Assembly: GCA_964036045.1 (NCBI GenBank)
Contig: OZ038382.1
Location: 143,356,961 to 143,420,960, forward strand
Length of the DNA stretch: 64,000 bases
Origin: Eutreptiella sp. 'Long Island Sound 2002'
Lineage: Eukaryota > Euglenozoa > Euglenophyceae > Eutreptiales > Eutreptiaceae
Reading direction: 5' to 3'
The stretch's first letter is position 1; every line of letters begins with the position of its first letter. This document shows, piece after piece, positions 33,721-44,720 of this stretch. Below the pieces are notes generated by a model. It was not told where the DNA came from, did not search any database, and saw only the letters and a list, made by a program, of their open reading frames with translations. The position numbers were made by a program, and so were the translations under genes.

Positions 33721-34052
33721 TCCAATCAAAATTCCACTGGGTTCGGGCTGAAAAATTTCTTCCGAGCTCCCCCGGCACGGTCGGCTGGGAAGCCCATGGA
33801 ACATTCCTACCAATATTGGTTACGTTTTGGGACCCGATCTGGCTGCCAAAACTTCCGAGCATCTTTCCACCAAGCATGCAACCAAAATTCTACTGGGTTC
33901 GGGCTGAAAAATTTCTTCCGAGCTCCCCCGGCATGGTCGGCTGGGAAGCCCATGGAACATTCCTACCGATATCGGTTGCGTTTTGGGGGGCCGATCTGGC
34001 TGCCAAAACTTCCGAGCATCTTTCCAAGGGTTTTCGAAAACTTCCAAGCGAC
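33711..34052. repeat. R1 repeat, two tandem copies at 156-bp spacing
   Basis: Copies from 33714 and 33870 share ACCAAGCAT..AAC/T.AAAATTC, GGGTTCGGGCTGAAAAAT and the R1 core found at 26061. All three copies have the same orientation and bracket the 26.2-33.7 kb block. Copy-to-copy identity looks about 90% by eye. Confidence 0.9.
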
Positions 34053-34373
34053 GGACCGAAGCATATCGCATGCACGTCGGTACAGATTTCCTAAAATTGC
34101 CACCGGTAACCGGACAATATTGGTCTCTCTTTCAATGTTCTATGCTGGGCACCGGTGGTACATGTGGCGCTGTGGCAAGGTCACGGACGCTGTGCAAAGC
34201 GCCGGACACGCCGAATACTATCCCCAAGTGGGCAACAGGCCGGCCCGGGCATACGGTGTCGCGGACCAGATGCATGAGTTGACCGTGAGCCACGGCCCCC
34301 GGGGAGAAGACATCCCCGGCCTCCCACCCCGATGTAATGGACGCGGGAAGCTCTGAGACATCGCGGGCGCCCT

Positions 34374-34930
34374 TCACGGGCTAGGCCCCCAAACGGGGGG
34401 CACCACCGGGGCCACTAGGGCCGGTGGAGGCGCGGCAGCGGCCGCCGGCACTGCCTCCCCGTACCAAGCCCCGAATATCCCGAGGGAGTCGTTGTCGCGT
34501 CCGCGATCGGGGGAACCGACATGTACGCCTGGTGCTGGTACGGCGCCTGTTGGATGCACGTCCTCTGTGGGGGCATGGTCGCCCCGTAGGGGGACGTCCG
34601 GCCGTCCCCCAAATAGCAGGGGTCCATGGGTGGCGGGCCCCAATAAGCGGCCGGCGAGGGGCTCGCCACAGGTGCCTGGTGCGCCTGAGTCATCGGATAG
34701 GACTCCGGGCGAGGGTACGCCATACGCTCCCCATAGCCCCCGTGGGCTTGGTATGGCCGATGTTCCGGCCCCCGCACGTCTTCCCTAGGGAGCCATTGCG
34801 GCGATTGGCGACTGGGCTCGCCCCGTGCGGGCGGTAGTCGGACCGGAGGGACTCGGGTGTATCCGCCGCTGTGTAGGGATGGATGGTGTGGTGTCTCCTC
34901 ATACCCCCACGGGGCGCCCCTGTCCCCCAA
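34374..34930 (-). other. Pro/Gln/Tyr-rich open frame, uncertain
   Basis: Up to 171 codons, with Pro/Tyr/Gln/His-rich composition (PYQHQAYMSVPP, PYQAHGGYGE). The frame begins inside the ~100-bp tandem repeat to its right. It could be a gag-like or ORF1-like protein, or a by-product of GC-rich DNA. No domain is recognised. Confidence 0.25.
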
Positions 34931-35340
34931 ACGGCCCAGGCAGGACCGGAGGTACTCGGGTGTATGTGCCGCTGTGTGGGGGTGGATGGTGTGCGTGTCT
35001 CCTCGTACCCCCCCGGGGCGCCCCTATCCCCCAAGCGGGGCGCCTCTATCCCCCGAACGGCCCAAGCAAGACTGAGGGGAATCGGGTGTATCCGCCGCTG
35101 TGTGGGGTGTGGTGTGTGCGTCTCCTCGTACCCCCACGGGGCGCCCCTATCCCCCAAGCGGCCCAGGCAGAACCGGAGGGACTCGGCTGTATCCGCCGCT
35201 GTGTGGGGGTGGATGGGCATTGTGCATACCTTGTTCCCCCTCGGGGGATCCCGATCCCCAAAAGGCCCGGACGGGGCCGGTGGGATACGGGTGTCTCCAT
35301 CGCTGCGGGGGGAGGCCGTGTGACCACCTTGTACCCCTGG
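34840..35340. repeat. ~100-bp tandem repeat, five units
   Basis: Units start (G)GACCGGAGG.ACTCGGGTGTAT or a variant at about 34838, 34950, 35068, 35170 and 35272. They share CCGCCGCTGTGTGGGG, TCTCCTCGTACCCCC and GGGGCGCCCCTATCCCCCAA. It abuts copy 2 of the 550-bp core. Confidence 0.85.
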
Positions 35341-35482
35341 GATGGCCTCCATGAACGTCCGCAGGGAAAGGCGGGCTGCAGCGGTGCGGTCCCGTTGGTC
35401 CGGGGGCCTTGGTCCCCGCTCTGCCGGCGGCCGTCGCTGTGACCTGACATACCCCTGGCACCCCTTGCCGTGGAGCCCCGAG

Positions 35483-36030
35483 CTGCGTCATCCGGTCCGA
35501 AGACAGTGTTAACGCCTCGCACCACGAGCTGTCCACGGGGGTGCCTTCTGCTATCCCAAGCTACCCTCAGCGGCAGCGGGCGGAGTAGGCAAGCAATACC
35601 AGGGGTCACAACCCCGGGGTAACAGTATCCGGGACTGAACGTGAGTCCTCCTAACCAAAACAACCCTAAATCCCACCGGGGCTTAACTCCCGAACGTAAC
35701 GGAATTTAGGGCCCCCTTGGGCAGTTTAAGCCCGCGGGGTGCGCTGAGGCGTGACTGCCAGCACTTGCGTAAGGCCTGCCATACCCATTTCTGGGCCTGC
35801 CTCAGCGCGGCCGGTCGGGTCCGGCTCGGTGGAGCGCACTCAACTGGGCATGGGGGAGCCCTTTTACCCTTTAAGCGTTAGTTGCGGCAGTAAACCCTGT
35901 TTATTGTGTTATTTATCTATGTACGAATTTACCCCGCAGACATGCCCCATCCGGTGGTGCACTCACCTTTGCGGCTACCGTTCGGGGGTCCGGGGCTTTT
36001 ACCCGGACCTCCGGCCCTCCCAGGCTGTTG
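35483..36030 (+). repeat. Dispersed ~550-bp core, copy 2
   Basis: Same landmarks in the same order and orientation as 14430-14985. Differences are spread along the whole length, so the copies are old. In the loop GGGCAACTTAAGCCC versus GGGCAGTTTAAGCCC the stem GGGC/GCCC is kept and loop bases differ. In GGACTC/GAGTCC the second copy has one stem base changed. Confidence 0.85.
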
Positions 36031-36134
36031 ACCGGAGGCGTACATTATACAATACTGTAGTTCATTGTTTATACAACTTGCATTACTTACTACATACACA
36101 TCACATAGGTTTGATAGAGTCCCTGGGGGGGCTG

Positions 36135-36670
36135 GCGACCCCCCTGGTCAAAAAACTGGGGGTGTCCCCTTATTTCAACACACCTGTTCCATCCCGTGGG
36201 GACACCGAAAGTGGCATCCCCCACGGACAAAGAATCGGGGACCGGGGGGCCTTCTTTCAGGACGGCACCGGGCACTAAGAGGGGATGACGGCCCTCCGCG
36301 GTATAAACTCGGGGGGCCTCCCCTTAATTCATATCTCAAGTTCCATACCCGTGGGGGCACCAAAGGTGGCGCCCCCCAACGGACAACGTACATGGACCGG
36401 GGCCTCCCCTTCTTTCGGGACTCCACCGGGCACTGGGAGGGGATTGCACCCCTCCGCACTATAGGCTCGGGGGGCCTCCCCTTAGTTGACCCAACTTGTT
36501 CCCCACCCGTGGGGGCACGGGAGGTAGCGCCCCCCACGGTCCTACGACCCGTGACCGAGGGGCCTCCACCTCTTTCAAGGAACACCGGGCGGACAACGCC
36601 CCTCCGTGGTAAGCTCGGGGGGCCACCCCTTCCATCACGGACCGTCATGTTTTCCTGTGGCCCGGGGGGG
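36135..36670. repeat. ~150-160-bp GC-rich tandem repeat, three units
   Basis: CTCGGGGGGCC(T/A)CCCCTT marks unit ends at 36308, 36466 and 36614. Each unit holds CCCGTGGGG.CAC, GGGGCCTCC.CTTCTTTC and CACCGGGC. Weaker related DNA continues to about 37030. Open frames up to 229 codons here are repeat artefacts. Confidence 0.8.
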
Positions 36671-36699
36671 GCTCCCTTTAATTCATGGGGAGCCAAACT

Positions 36700-39600
36700 G
36701 CCGAAGCCGCGGGTAGGTGCCAATGGCCCGGCGCAGTGAGCACCGTAGCGGCAGGCTGTGGCCCTTTGCCCAGCCACGGCGTTGTCTCCCCTGTACTCCA
36801 CAATCCCTCGACTCCCGGACCTATGACCTCGGGGGCCTCCCCTTCGTTCTCGGAGTAATCGCATTCCCGTGTGTGGTCCTGGTCCCTCTGGGGCGCCCCT
36901 GGCGCCTCCCTAGGCGGAGGGCGTAGAGACACCCCCCGGGAGATTCCGTCCGGGTCCCAGGCCACACGCCGGGTGCAAATTGGCTGCGGGGCCTCTCCTT
37001 ATTCCAGCGTCCCCCCCTTCCCCTGGCCCGAAATAGGTGGCCCCATGTCCTCACACTCGGTCCCCATCCCATGATGCACCTGTGCAAAGACACGCGGTGA
37101 AATGGGTTGGGGAACGGAGAGAGCAGACGCAAGCCCTGGAGCGGGCTGGGCCACAGGGAGACCCGGGGCACCCTTGCACACCGCCATCCCCCGGTGGAGC
37201 CCGCCCTGCACCATTGTGGCTTCCCCACGGTGGCCGGCGAGGGGCGGGGCGCATGATCTCGTGACCCTGCCGCCGCGGGTGGACTGGGTCACCCCCCAGA
37301 TTGCACGTTAGTCCAAGGGAACCCCCCCTGGTTTCACCCCCAAACCACAGTGAGGTCCCGCGCCCCTGGGTGGCCGTGGGGGGGTACAGGAACACACGCA
37401 CAAACATACACAGCCAACTCAACGTTCAACATCACAATTTTTCCTATCCTGTTGTATTCTGTATCTCACCTTTTCAATCTTGTACTCCTCGGCAGTATAT
37501 ATATCACTACCCTTGTGCCATGCAGCAAAATGTATATATCGCAGCCTTCTCAATTCAGTCAATTCCAAATGCTGAAAACTTCAGTTGCGAAACCTTGGTT
37601 ATTTGCTGTAGTTTCGTGACCTCTCTTTTCAAAAAAAATTTCTGCTCCCACAGTGATACTGCTACGTTCATGTACCAATGCATCCGAACTTCACTGTGTC
37701 TGCCACATATGCAATGCACTTGACAGGGGGATCAGCTCTGGAAAAATAGGCCACTTTTTCGCACTTTGGATAAAGGGAAGGGAACCAAGAAGTCTTGCCC
37801 CCATGGCCTGCTCACTAATGCACGGGGCCCCGAAGATTCGCCCCATTATATCGAGAGGCTTGTGTTGCTCCTCCTGCTCTTGCTTTGCCTCAAGTGACAG
37901 ACAAACAGTCAAGACCCATAGGCAGCCTCTGCCCTTGTGTGTTCACCTCCTAGTCTGGGAGCCAACGGGGAGATCAGGCCGAGGACTCGGCCTGAAGGCC
38001 ACCTTTGTGACCCTGTGCCAAGAGGAGACCGCGAGGGCTCTTGGACATTGTTGGATTGCCGAGCATGTGCATGTGCCGACACTCAGTGGACCAATGCAGT
38101 GTATTCAAGCGCCGTGGCCCTGTGCTGATTTCCCTTTCCTCAAACAGGGGAACGGGCTGGAGCCAAACCATGAACAGGAAAGATGACGATAGCCTGCCAC
38201 CAACGCAACAACATGCGTGATCACCTGTGGGCCTAGGGTTTCTACCGCTTGGAAGGCTGCAGAGCAGAGAGCCTCCAGGGTGCACAGGAGGGGGGCAGCT
38301 TTGCGTTTGGCCCCAGGAATTCAGGTGTTCAAAATTCAGGACCAGCGATCTAGAAAGCCCAAGCAGAGCTACAGGCGAAAGTCTGGAGCAGCAGACGGCC
38401 CTACAGGAGAACTACTGCACGCTAGAGGAGTATGACCCTCCCCCAGGGGAACTACAAGCTGCGAGGAGGGAAGGGGGGGTGTTGTGGGGGCAAGGACGTT
38501 TTTGGGATTGATGCTAAACCTCTCCCCACAACATTTCTTTGCGCAATTGAGAGCATTCCTTGGTCCCTGGCCAGCGGCAGTCGGCACGTGCTGTTGCGGT
38601 GTTGCGGGGCCAGGACGCCGGATGAGTGTTGGAGGAGCAGCCCTGAGGCGAAGAAACTTGTCGGCCCAGTCCTCTGCTTCCTGCTCCAGCGCCAGCCCCG
38701 TTGCTCCGGCCCCTCAAGCACCTCCTACCACACAAGAGAGTGAATTTGGGTGTGCCAACTTTCACTGATTGTCCACAAGGCACAAAAAAATGGGGGGTGC
38801 CGACACTTTCACCGCCGAAAATGAAAAACCCCCCCACACATATTTTTCGTCCTCTGTTGAAGGAGCAGTAAAGGTTACTTTGATTCCTCCAACTGCACTG
38901 TGAGAGAAATGAACGCGCGGTGCACGGTGCGCACGGTATCCAGTGCTACCCTGGAAATCTGCTAGAAGTGCATAAAATAGCAATAAAGAGCAAGTGCGCC
39001 GTGCCTTTTTTTTCCCTATCTAATGCTTTTTTGTGGGGGATAATACAACACATGCCAACCCTCGCCAGAACGCCCCACCTCAGGCCAGAAGGCGGCCAAG
39101 CTGTCAAGGCCCCCCCCTCCCCGCTCCCCGGCCCTTGGGGGCCCAAGATAGTACGGACTAGCAGGGTCTATGCCTACTGAGCAAGGCTTCACGTGACTGA
39201 TAGGGTGCCCCACTGGTCGTTCGAATCAACTGTTGTCAAATCTCTGATGAAATCCGTGAAATGTGCTCTGTGCCTTGCCCCATTATGTGCCCACCGAAAC
39301 ACATGGCTACATACCCCAGGCTGTCTTGGCCTGCGGTCTGGAGGTCCCCACGTTGGGGAAGAGGTGGCCCAAAGGCCTCGGCCCAGTGGTACTATCATGG
39401 CCGAAAGGGCCCTCCGGGGGGGGGGGGGGTGGCATGACGCCATGGTTGGTTTCTCTATCTGCAACCGGTGGCAGCAATTGGCCAATCGCCACTTACACTT
39501 CCCTTCCCTTCCCTTTCCTTGAATGAAGGTCCACAGAGCCGCTGTTTTGGTCCGCCGTTTCTGTTTCTCCATGGTGGCGGGTTGCAGCAACCAAAACATT

Positions 39601-40030
39601 TAGGAACCATACCGCCTTACCCTTCACCTCAAAGAGTATGCGGCAATGCTCGTGGCGGAGTGCTTCCATCGCGCATGGGGTGAGCGGTGTGAGCTCAGCA
39701 CGACTGCACCTCACCATCAAACCTTCACAGCTCAGGAGGAGCGTCAATGGTGGTGCCCGGTCAAAGCTGCTAGACCATCCTCAACACCACCTGCACATAC
39801 TCCACTATCCATGCAGGCCACCGCCGGCCCGGGGGGGCGACTACAACCGGTCCTGATGCGACCCACCACCCAACTATCTTTCAAAACTTGGGGCTGGGGG
39901 GGGGGGGTGGGGGGGGGGAGTTGGGGCGGGGGGGGTCCAGCCGGGGGTCGGGGGGGGGGGTGTTCCTGCCGCGGGTCGGGGGGGTGTCTGGCCGGGGGTC
40001 CTAGGGGCGTCCTGCCAGGGGTGAGGGGGG
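36700..40030. other. No gene supported; G-rich tract at the right end
   Basis: Short frames with some protein-like stretches occur on the minus strand (e.g. 37691-37912 and 39493-39747), but none has a recognisable domain or start. 39417-39430 and 39897-40036 hold long G runs separated by CCGGGGGTC and CCAGGGGTG, a strong G-quadruplex candidate. Confidence 0.45.
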
Positions 40031-40035
40031 GGGGG

Positions 40036-40978
40036 TTAGGGTTAGGGTGAGGGTCACCGAGCTGGTGGAACCAGTCTTGGTTTTAGAACCCTTTTTAGTG
40101 TCTAGGGTGGACCTACCAGGTTTAGAAGCAGCAAACAAGCAAGCAGGAAACAGCAAGCAGCAAGCAGCAAGCAGCAGCACTCGCGAAATGGGTAAAAATC
40201 AGAACTCCGCCGTGGGGGTTCAGATTTGGGTGAAATTTTGGTGGATGATACCTATGGGTGTGAAGTACAATCACACAAAGTTTGAGCAAGAAACTCAACG
40301 GTGGCGGCCGGGAACGGGATTTGCAAGTGGCGGACCTCGCTTTCAAAAACTGCACTTTAGGGCCAAAAACAGCCATTTTTGGGCCAAAAAAGCCCTGGAA
40401 CACATTCAAAACGGCCAAACGAAGGGAAACGGTGGGTACTCTGCACGTGCGGCTTGACTCCCCCGTGTCAACGAGCCCTTTGCGGCCCTCTAACTCCATG
40501 ATATGTCCCGGAAACGGCCCAAAAAGGCCCCAAGAAGCTCCAAATGCCGACAGCCACAAACCAAGAATAGGCCATATCTTTGGCTACATGGCTCAGAATG
40601 CGATTCCGAGGGCACCTACTCCACCCGCAACCCCCCACTTTTTGTGGTTTCCACCACTCAGAATTGCCCAAACGGACGCCTAGACCCCAATACCTAGGCC
40701 CACTAGGCTGCGGCAAGCTGCAAGCTCAAGCCCAAACAGGTGGGTGCCCAAATGGATCAACGGGGTCCAGTAGGGGCAAAAAGATGACTTTTCTAAAAAT
40801 TGATCCTACACCATGTGTGACACTGAAACAAGTGTTTTTGGACCGTTTTGAGCTTGTGGTGGCCCATTTTGGTCCTCCGAAAATCCCAAAATGCCTTGAA
40901 AATGGGCTGTTTTGGGACCAAAAATGGGTCAAAAATGGGTCGAAAACGCATTTTTCCAGCCCTCATCCTAGACCATTT
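40036..40978. repeat. ~1.17-kb repeat copy A, left part (split by insertion)
   Basis: Begins in GGGTTAGGGTTAGGG and CACCGAGCTGG at 40055. Similar to copies B (47777-48940) and C (48941-50055) up to GACCATTT at 40971-40978, then homology stops abruptly at the inverted repeat of the inserted element. It resumes at CATTTG.GGTGCAC at 47513. Shared peptide-like frames across copies reflect DNA duplication. Confidence 0.95.
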
Positions 40979-41003
40979 CTTAGGCGTCACAAGTTGCCCA
41001 CCC
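40979..41003 (+). repeat. Left terminal inverted repeat
   Basis: 25 bp, perfect match to the reverse complement of 47488-47512. The 5-bp target duplication CATTT lies immediately left (40974-40978). Confidence 0.95.
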
Positions 41004-41400
41004 CCCACCTGGCGCTATGGCCCACGGAAGTCCATGTTGTAATGAGGGGAAAAGTATGTGAAAAGGGGTGTTACTTTTTGGGTATCCAAACCCCCCTGGT
41101 GGCAACATGCAAAAACAAGGTGTGTATTTCAAATATATGCCATTATTTGCATTTCTGGAAACACACACATTTTCAAAATAAAGACATTCAATCACCAAAA
41201 TATAGTGTTGTTTTACATTTAGACCACTGCATTCCAGTGTGGGGGGGGGGGGGGCTGCCTATTTTTCTCTCCCCTTTGTTGGAGCTTGATCACAGAACCC
41301 CCCTGTACACCACAGATGAGGGAACCCCAAACATACCTTTCATTGAAGCACACAGAAAACTATCCCAAAGCATGTACTTGTATTCCCTATTTTAACCAAC

Positions 41401-41724
41401 CTGGCCGAAATTTCGGCTAGCTCTTCGAAAAATGTCCAAACACATGGTCCTATTTGACAGACAGGCCTAAGCTGGCCGAAATTTCGGCCAGGTCCATCGA
41501 AACTCCGAATATGATCACTAAAATGTGTACCTAAGACAATAGACATGAGCAAGGAACACAGCAGTAGTGACATTTGAACAGGGTGTGCAACATAATATAC
41601 TCAATTACAAGCAAATACTTGCCACCTGACGAATCAAAGCAGACTTTTGCAGTGCCTATGGGGAAACACAATAATAAAAGGCCGAAGAGGCTGAGGACTG
41701 CATGCTGGCCGAAATTTCGGCCAG
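41401..41724. repeat. Three 20-bp palindromes at the left end of the transposon
   Basis: CTGGCCGAAATTTCGGCCAG at 41472-41491 and 41705-41724, and with one mismatch at 41401-41420. They lie downstream of gene B's stop codon; the first two are 71 bp apart. They could be transposase-binding sites, silencing signals or hairpins in the transcript end. Confidence 0.97.
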
Positions 41725-41763
41725 ACTTCATAGTGACAAGCAATATAAGCAGCAGGACTGGCA

Positions 41764-44351
41764 TTAGCGCTTGCGCAGACCAGATGCACGGGGCTTCTTA
41801 GCACCTGTGTTAGAAGGAGGCTTGGCAGGGGCTGCAGCACCAGGCTTGGCAGTGGCAGAGTTCTGTGACTGTGTGTTTCCACCCTGGGATGGTGAAAAAT
41901 GATTCACAAAAGTATTCATACCTTTGCCAGTAGGGGCAACAGTGCCTGAGGAGGAAGCTGGGGTGGCCTGAGCGCACTGCGTGCCACTGGGTAAGGGGGC
42001 AGGGGCAGTTTTGGGTTTCTTCTTTGGAGTGTGTGTCTCTGGTTGCGACTCTATCTCCCCATCTTGCTCCTCAGGATCCTCATCTACATACCTAACCCCA
42101 GAACAATCCACAGCAAAACCTGCCCCCAATTCGTGGTACACATCCTCCCATGACTTGGGGGGGCACGTGTCGGCGTTGGTGATAGCTGCTCTGATGGACT
42201 GAACAAACTCATCAGGCACAACAGTCTCCTCACCCAAAAGGGCACACACAACATTACAGTCCTTGGAAAACCTGGTAGACATCATGCTTGCAAAATACAC
42301 AGACAGAGTCCCCAGCAAAAACCAGTTGCCTGCCCGTTCTGGGACCGGAACCAGGCTCAAAAGAAATGAGAATATCTCAACAGGCATCACAGACGACATG
42401 GGTCCTTCAGTAAAAGCCACGTAACGGGGCAGCCTGTTATCAAAGGCAGTGGCAGAACAAATGGAAACCAGATGGGACGTAGAAGTGTACAGCGGGGTCT
42501 TGCTTGACAAATTGTAAATTGCAACATCACACTGATACATATCCTCATCCACAGTGGCCTTCAAAGCAGCAACAGTGGCTTTCACATCAGCAGACTCACC
42601 CGCAATGAACACAGGCACACCGGACAAAAGCAGCTGCGCAACCAGGTTATGCAAACCAGCTGTATAGAGGCCGGGCACCTCAATGACACAAGCAGCAAAG
42701 GGCAGTGAACTAGTGATACCGGGAAACAGGGACTCCACAACGCATTGCCATCAGTTCCATACGGCCTGACTCTGCAATGGGTTTGCCTATGCTTGACTCA
42801 ACGAGGGACTCCCTAGCACACTGGATACTGACCAGACCAGTATCAGATTTTTCACAAACAGGCTTAGCAACAGGCTTCTGCAACAATCCCCGCAACCCCT
42901 CATATTTGGGTTCCTTCCAACGAGGGGCCTTAATTACTGCTGACCACGGGGGCCAGGGGTTTTCTTTAGTCCAGGTCCAACTGCCATAGGCTACCTTCAG
43001 GTGTGATGCAATAGCGCACTGCCTTTTGGCCATCTCGATAGTACCAAGTGTAGCTGCAGACACGTGGTGTCACAGGGTGGGCTCCTATTGTGCATTAATT
43101 GAACGACACACAAGCTGGCCGAAATTTCGGCCAGGTCGGTCGATTTATTCGAATACAAACCCCTATTTGACCAAAACATACCTTTGGTGTTGTTCACAAG
43201 CCCATTGGTAACCGCCTCGGGATGAAGAATGTGCCAGGACCACATCTGGGCCTTTTTGACAGCTTTTATAATTTTTTGAGACCAGGTAGGGTACTTTTTG
43301 TCCCATCCATGTAACCTACGATGTCGCGAAGTCGGTCAGGCGTGATGCCTTCCACTTCCTTGAACGTACCCAGTGCGGGATGTAGCCCACGCTTTTCCAT
43401 GGCTGCCATGGCCTCTACTGAAGGAAGACCCACAAATTTCACCAAACGCCCAACGCCACACCACCGTTTGGCAACAGCACTCTGCACAGGAGAACATGTG
43501 GAACACAGAAGCTGGCCGAAATTTCGGCCAGGTCGATCGACAAAACCGAATTAATAAACGAAACACACCACAGTGCCTTCCTCGGCAGTAACACCACACT
43601 CTTCAAGCATAACAGTAATGTGATGGTACAGGGTGTACTCATTGGCATCCTCATCCTCAGGCCTATCCAGGAGTAGGGACATTCGCTCCGACGTGGTGGA
43701 TGCTCAGCCAGCAGTGGTCTGGATTTGATGTAAGCCTGCAAGCCGGCGCCTAGTCCGCAGGGGGCGGTCCTGTTTGACTTCATAACCACCAAATACCAGG
43801 GTCCAATCCGGAGTCTCCATATTTTTCATCTCAAATTCGGTCTTGTGTTTTTGGGTAGCAGTGTAAACATGTTGACCCCCCAACAGAACCCAGCGAGTGG
43901 CTGTGCAACAGGAATATTCGTAACAGCAGAGTCGAAAATTCAGACGCGAAAACGGTACTATCGAGAAGAATACCACAACACACATACGAGTGACTTTATA
44001 AAAAAGAAGATCCTGGATGTAATCCACAGGCGGGGCTGCCTTCAGATCGTCGTAGCGCCGTTGCACGCGATCATCCGAAATCCTACGGACCTGCCCAAAT
44101 TTTCGGTTGTGGTCGATAATAATCTGATCCCACCGAACCTTTATTTTTGTCGTTGACGTGACCCAGTCGGATAACTTGATGGAGGATGATGAATTTTTCT
44201 TTGGTGCGGCCTTAGGCTTCTTTTGAAGTCCCTCTGTGCTCGCCTGGTCCTCTTGAGACTGGGATTGCACTTGAGATTGCCCATTGTCTGCTGCAGGCTC
44301 ACCATCTGGCGAAACAGCCATGTCCTGTGATACCCCTCCAGGCTCAGTCAT
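41764..44351 (-). CDS. Transposon gene B: intron-containing, amino-methyltransferase-like C-terminal half
   Basis: ATG 44349-44351 (MTEPGGVSQDMAVSP); stop TAA 41764-41766. An acidic/Gln-rich N-terminus with KKPKAAPKK leads to WDQIIIDHNRKFGQVRRISDD. Proposed GT-AG introns, all frame-preserving: 43987-43901 (87 nt), 43568-43482 (87 nt) and 43181-43054 (128 nt); the last two each hold one palindrome. Lesions: in-frame TGA at 43704-43706 and frame changes near 43320 and 42735. The C-terminal half has CDVAIYNLSS, RYVAFTEGPMSSVMPVEIFSFLL and NWFLLGTLSVYFASM, the motif IV then motif I order of beta-class amino-methyltransferases. DPPY and FxGxG are not intact, so activity is doubtful. It ends in a basic tail (KKPRASGLRKR). 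Confidence 0.6.
43054..43181 (-). other. Proposed intron of gene B with internal palindrome
   Basis: Donor AAAG|GTATGTTTTGG and acceptor GTGTCTGCAG|CTACAC; splicing joins AAA-G to CT-ACA in frame. The palindrome is at 43115-43134, near the middle of this 128-nt intron. Confidence 0.7.
43482..43568 (-). other. Proposed intron of gene B with internal palindrome
   Basis: Donor ACTGTG|GTGTGTTTCG and acceptor CTCCTGTGCAG|AGTGCT, 87 nt, codon-phase preserving. The palindrome is at 43512-43531. Confidence 0.65.
43901..43987 (-). other. Proposed intron of gene B without palindrome
   Basis: Donor CACTC|GTATGTGTG and acceptor TTGCACAG|CCACTC, 87 nt (29 codons), so the frame stays open with or without removal. 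The intervening translation is Cys/Phe-rich and unlike its surroundings, which favours an intron. Confidence 0.5.
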
Positions 44352-44470
44352 AAAATAGAGGGCTACAGGGCAACATTTCATGAAGGGGAGAGTTCCCAGA
44401 TAGCAAATAACAAGCACAGATCAACCAAAAAAGGACCAAAACGGACAGCCTGACATGAAAATCGGATAAC

Positions 44471-44629
44471 CTGGCCGAAATTTCGGCCAGCACTGCTCTG
44501 CATGTCAAACCACTGTGTACAAATACCATTCTGAGAGGCTGGCCGAAATTTCGGCCAGAACCTTATGTCATTTGTGTTCTAGGGGTAGCCATATGACAAA
44601 ACAACAAGTCTGGCCGAAATTTCGGCCAG
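44471..44629. promoter_or_regulatory. Three perfect palindromes between genes A and B
   Basis: CTGGCCGAAATTTCGGCCAG at 44471-44490, 44539-44558 and 44610-44629, spaced 68 and 71 bp. They lie between gene A's stop (44721) and gene B's ATG (44351), so they occupy gene B's promoter region. Confidence 0.9.
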
Positions 44630-44720
44630 AAAACATGAAATAGCAAATAGACACACCAAAATCACTGGCAATGCGTGGCAGAACCCATACCACAGTGACA
44701 AACACAGCTGCAAACAGAAA

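Noticed and set aside
34415-35663. Pro/Arg-rich frames over the ~100-bp repeat
   Set aside because: Most of the length is repeat-derived and open on both strands.
36065-36864. Opposed ~225-codon frames
   Set aside because: Overlapping frames on opposite strands in a tandem GC-rich repeat.
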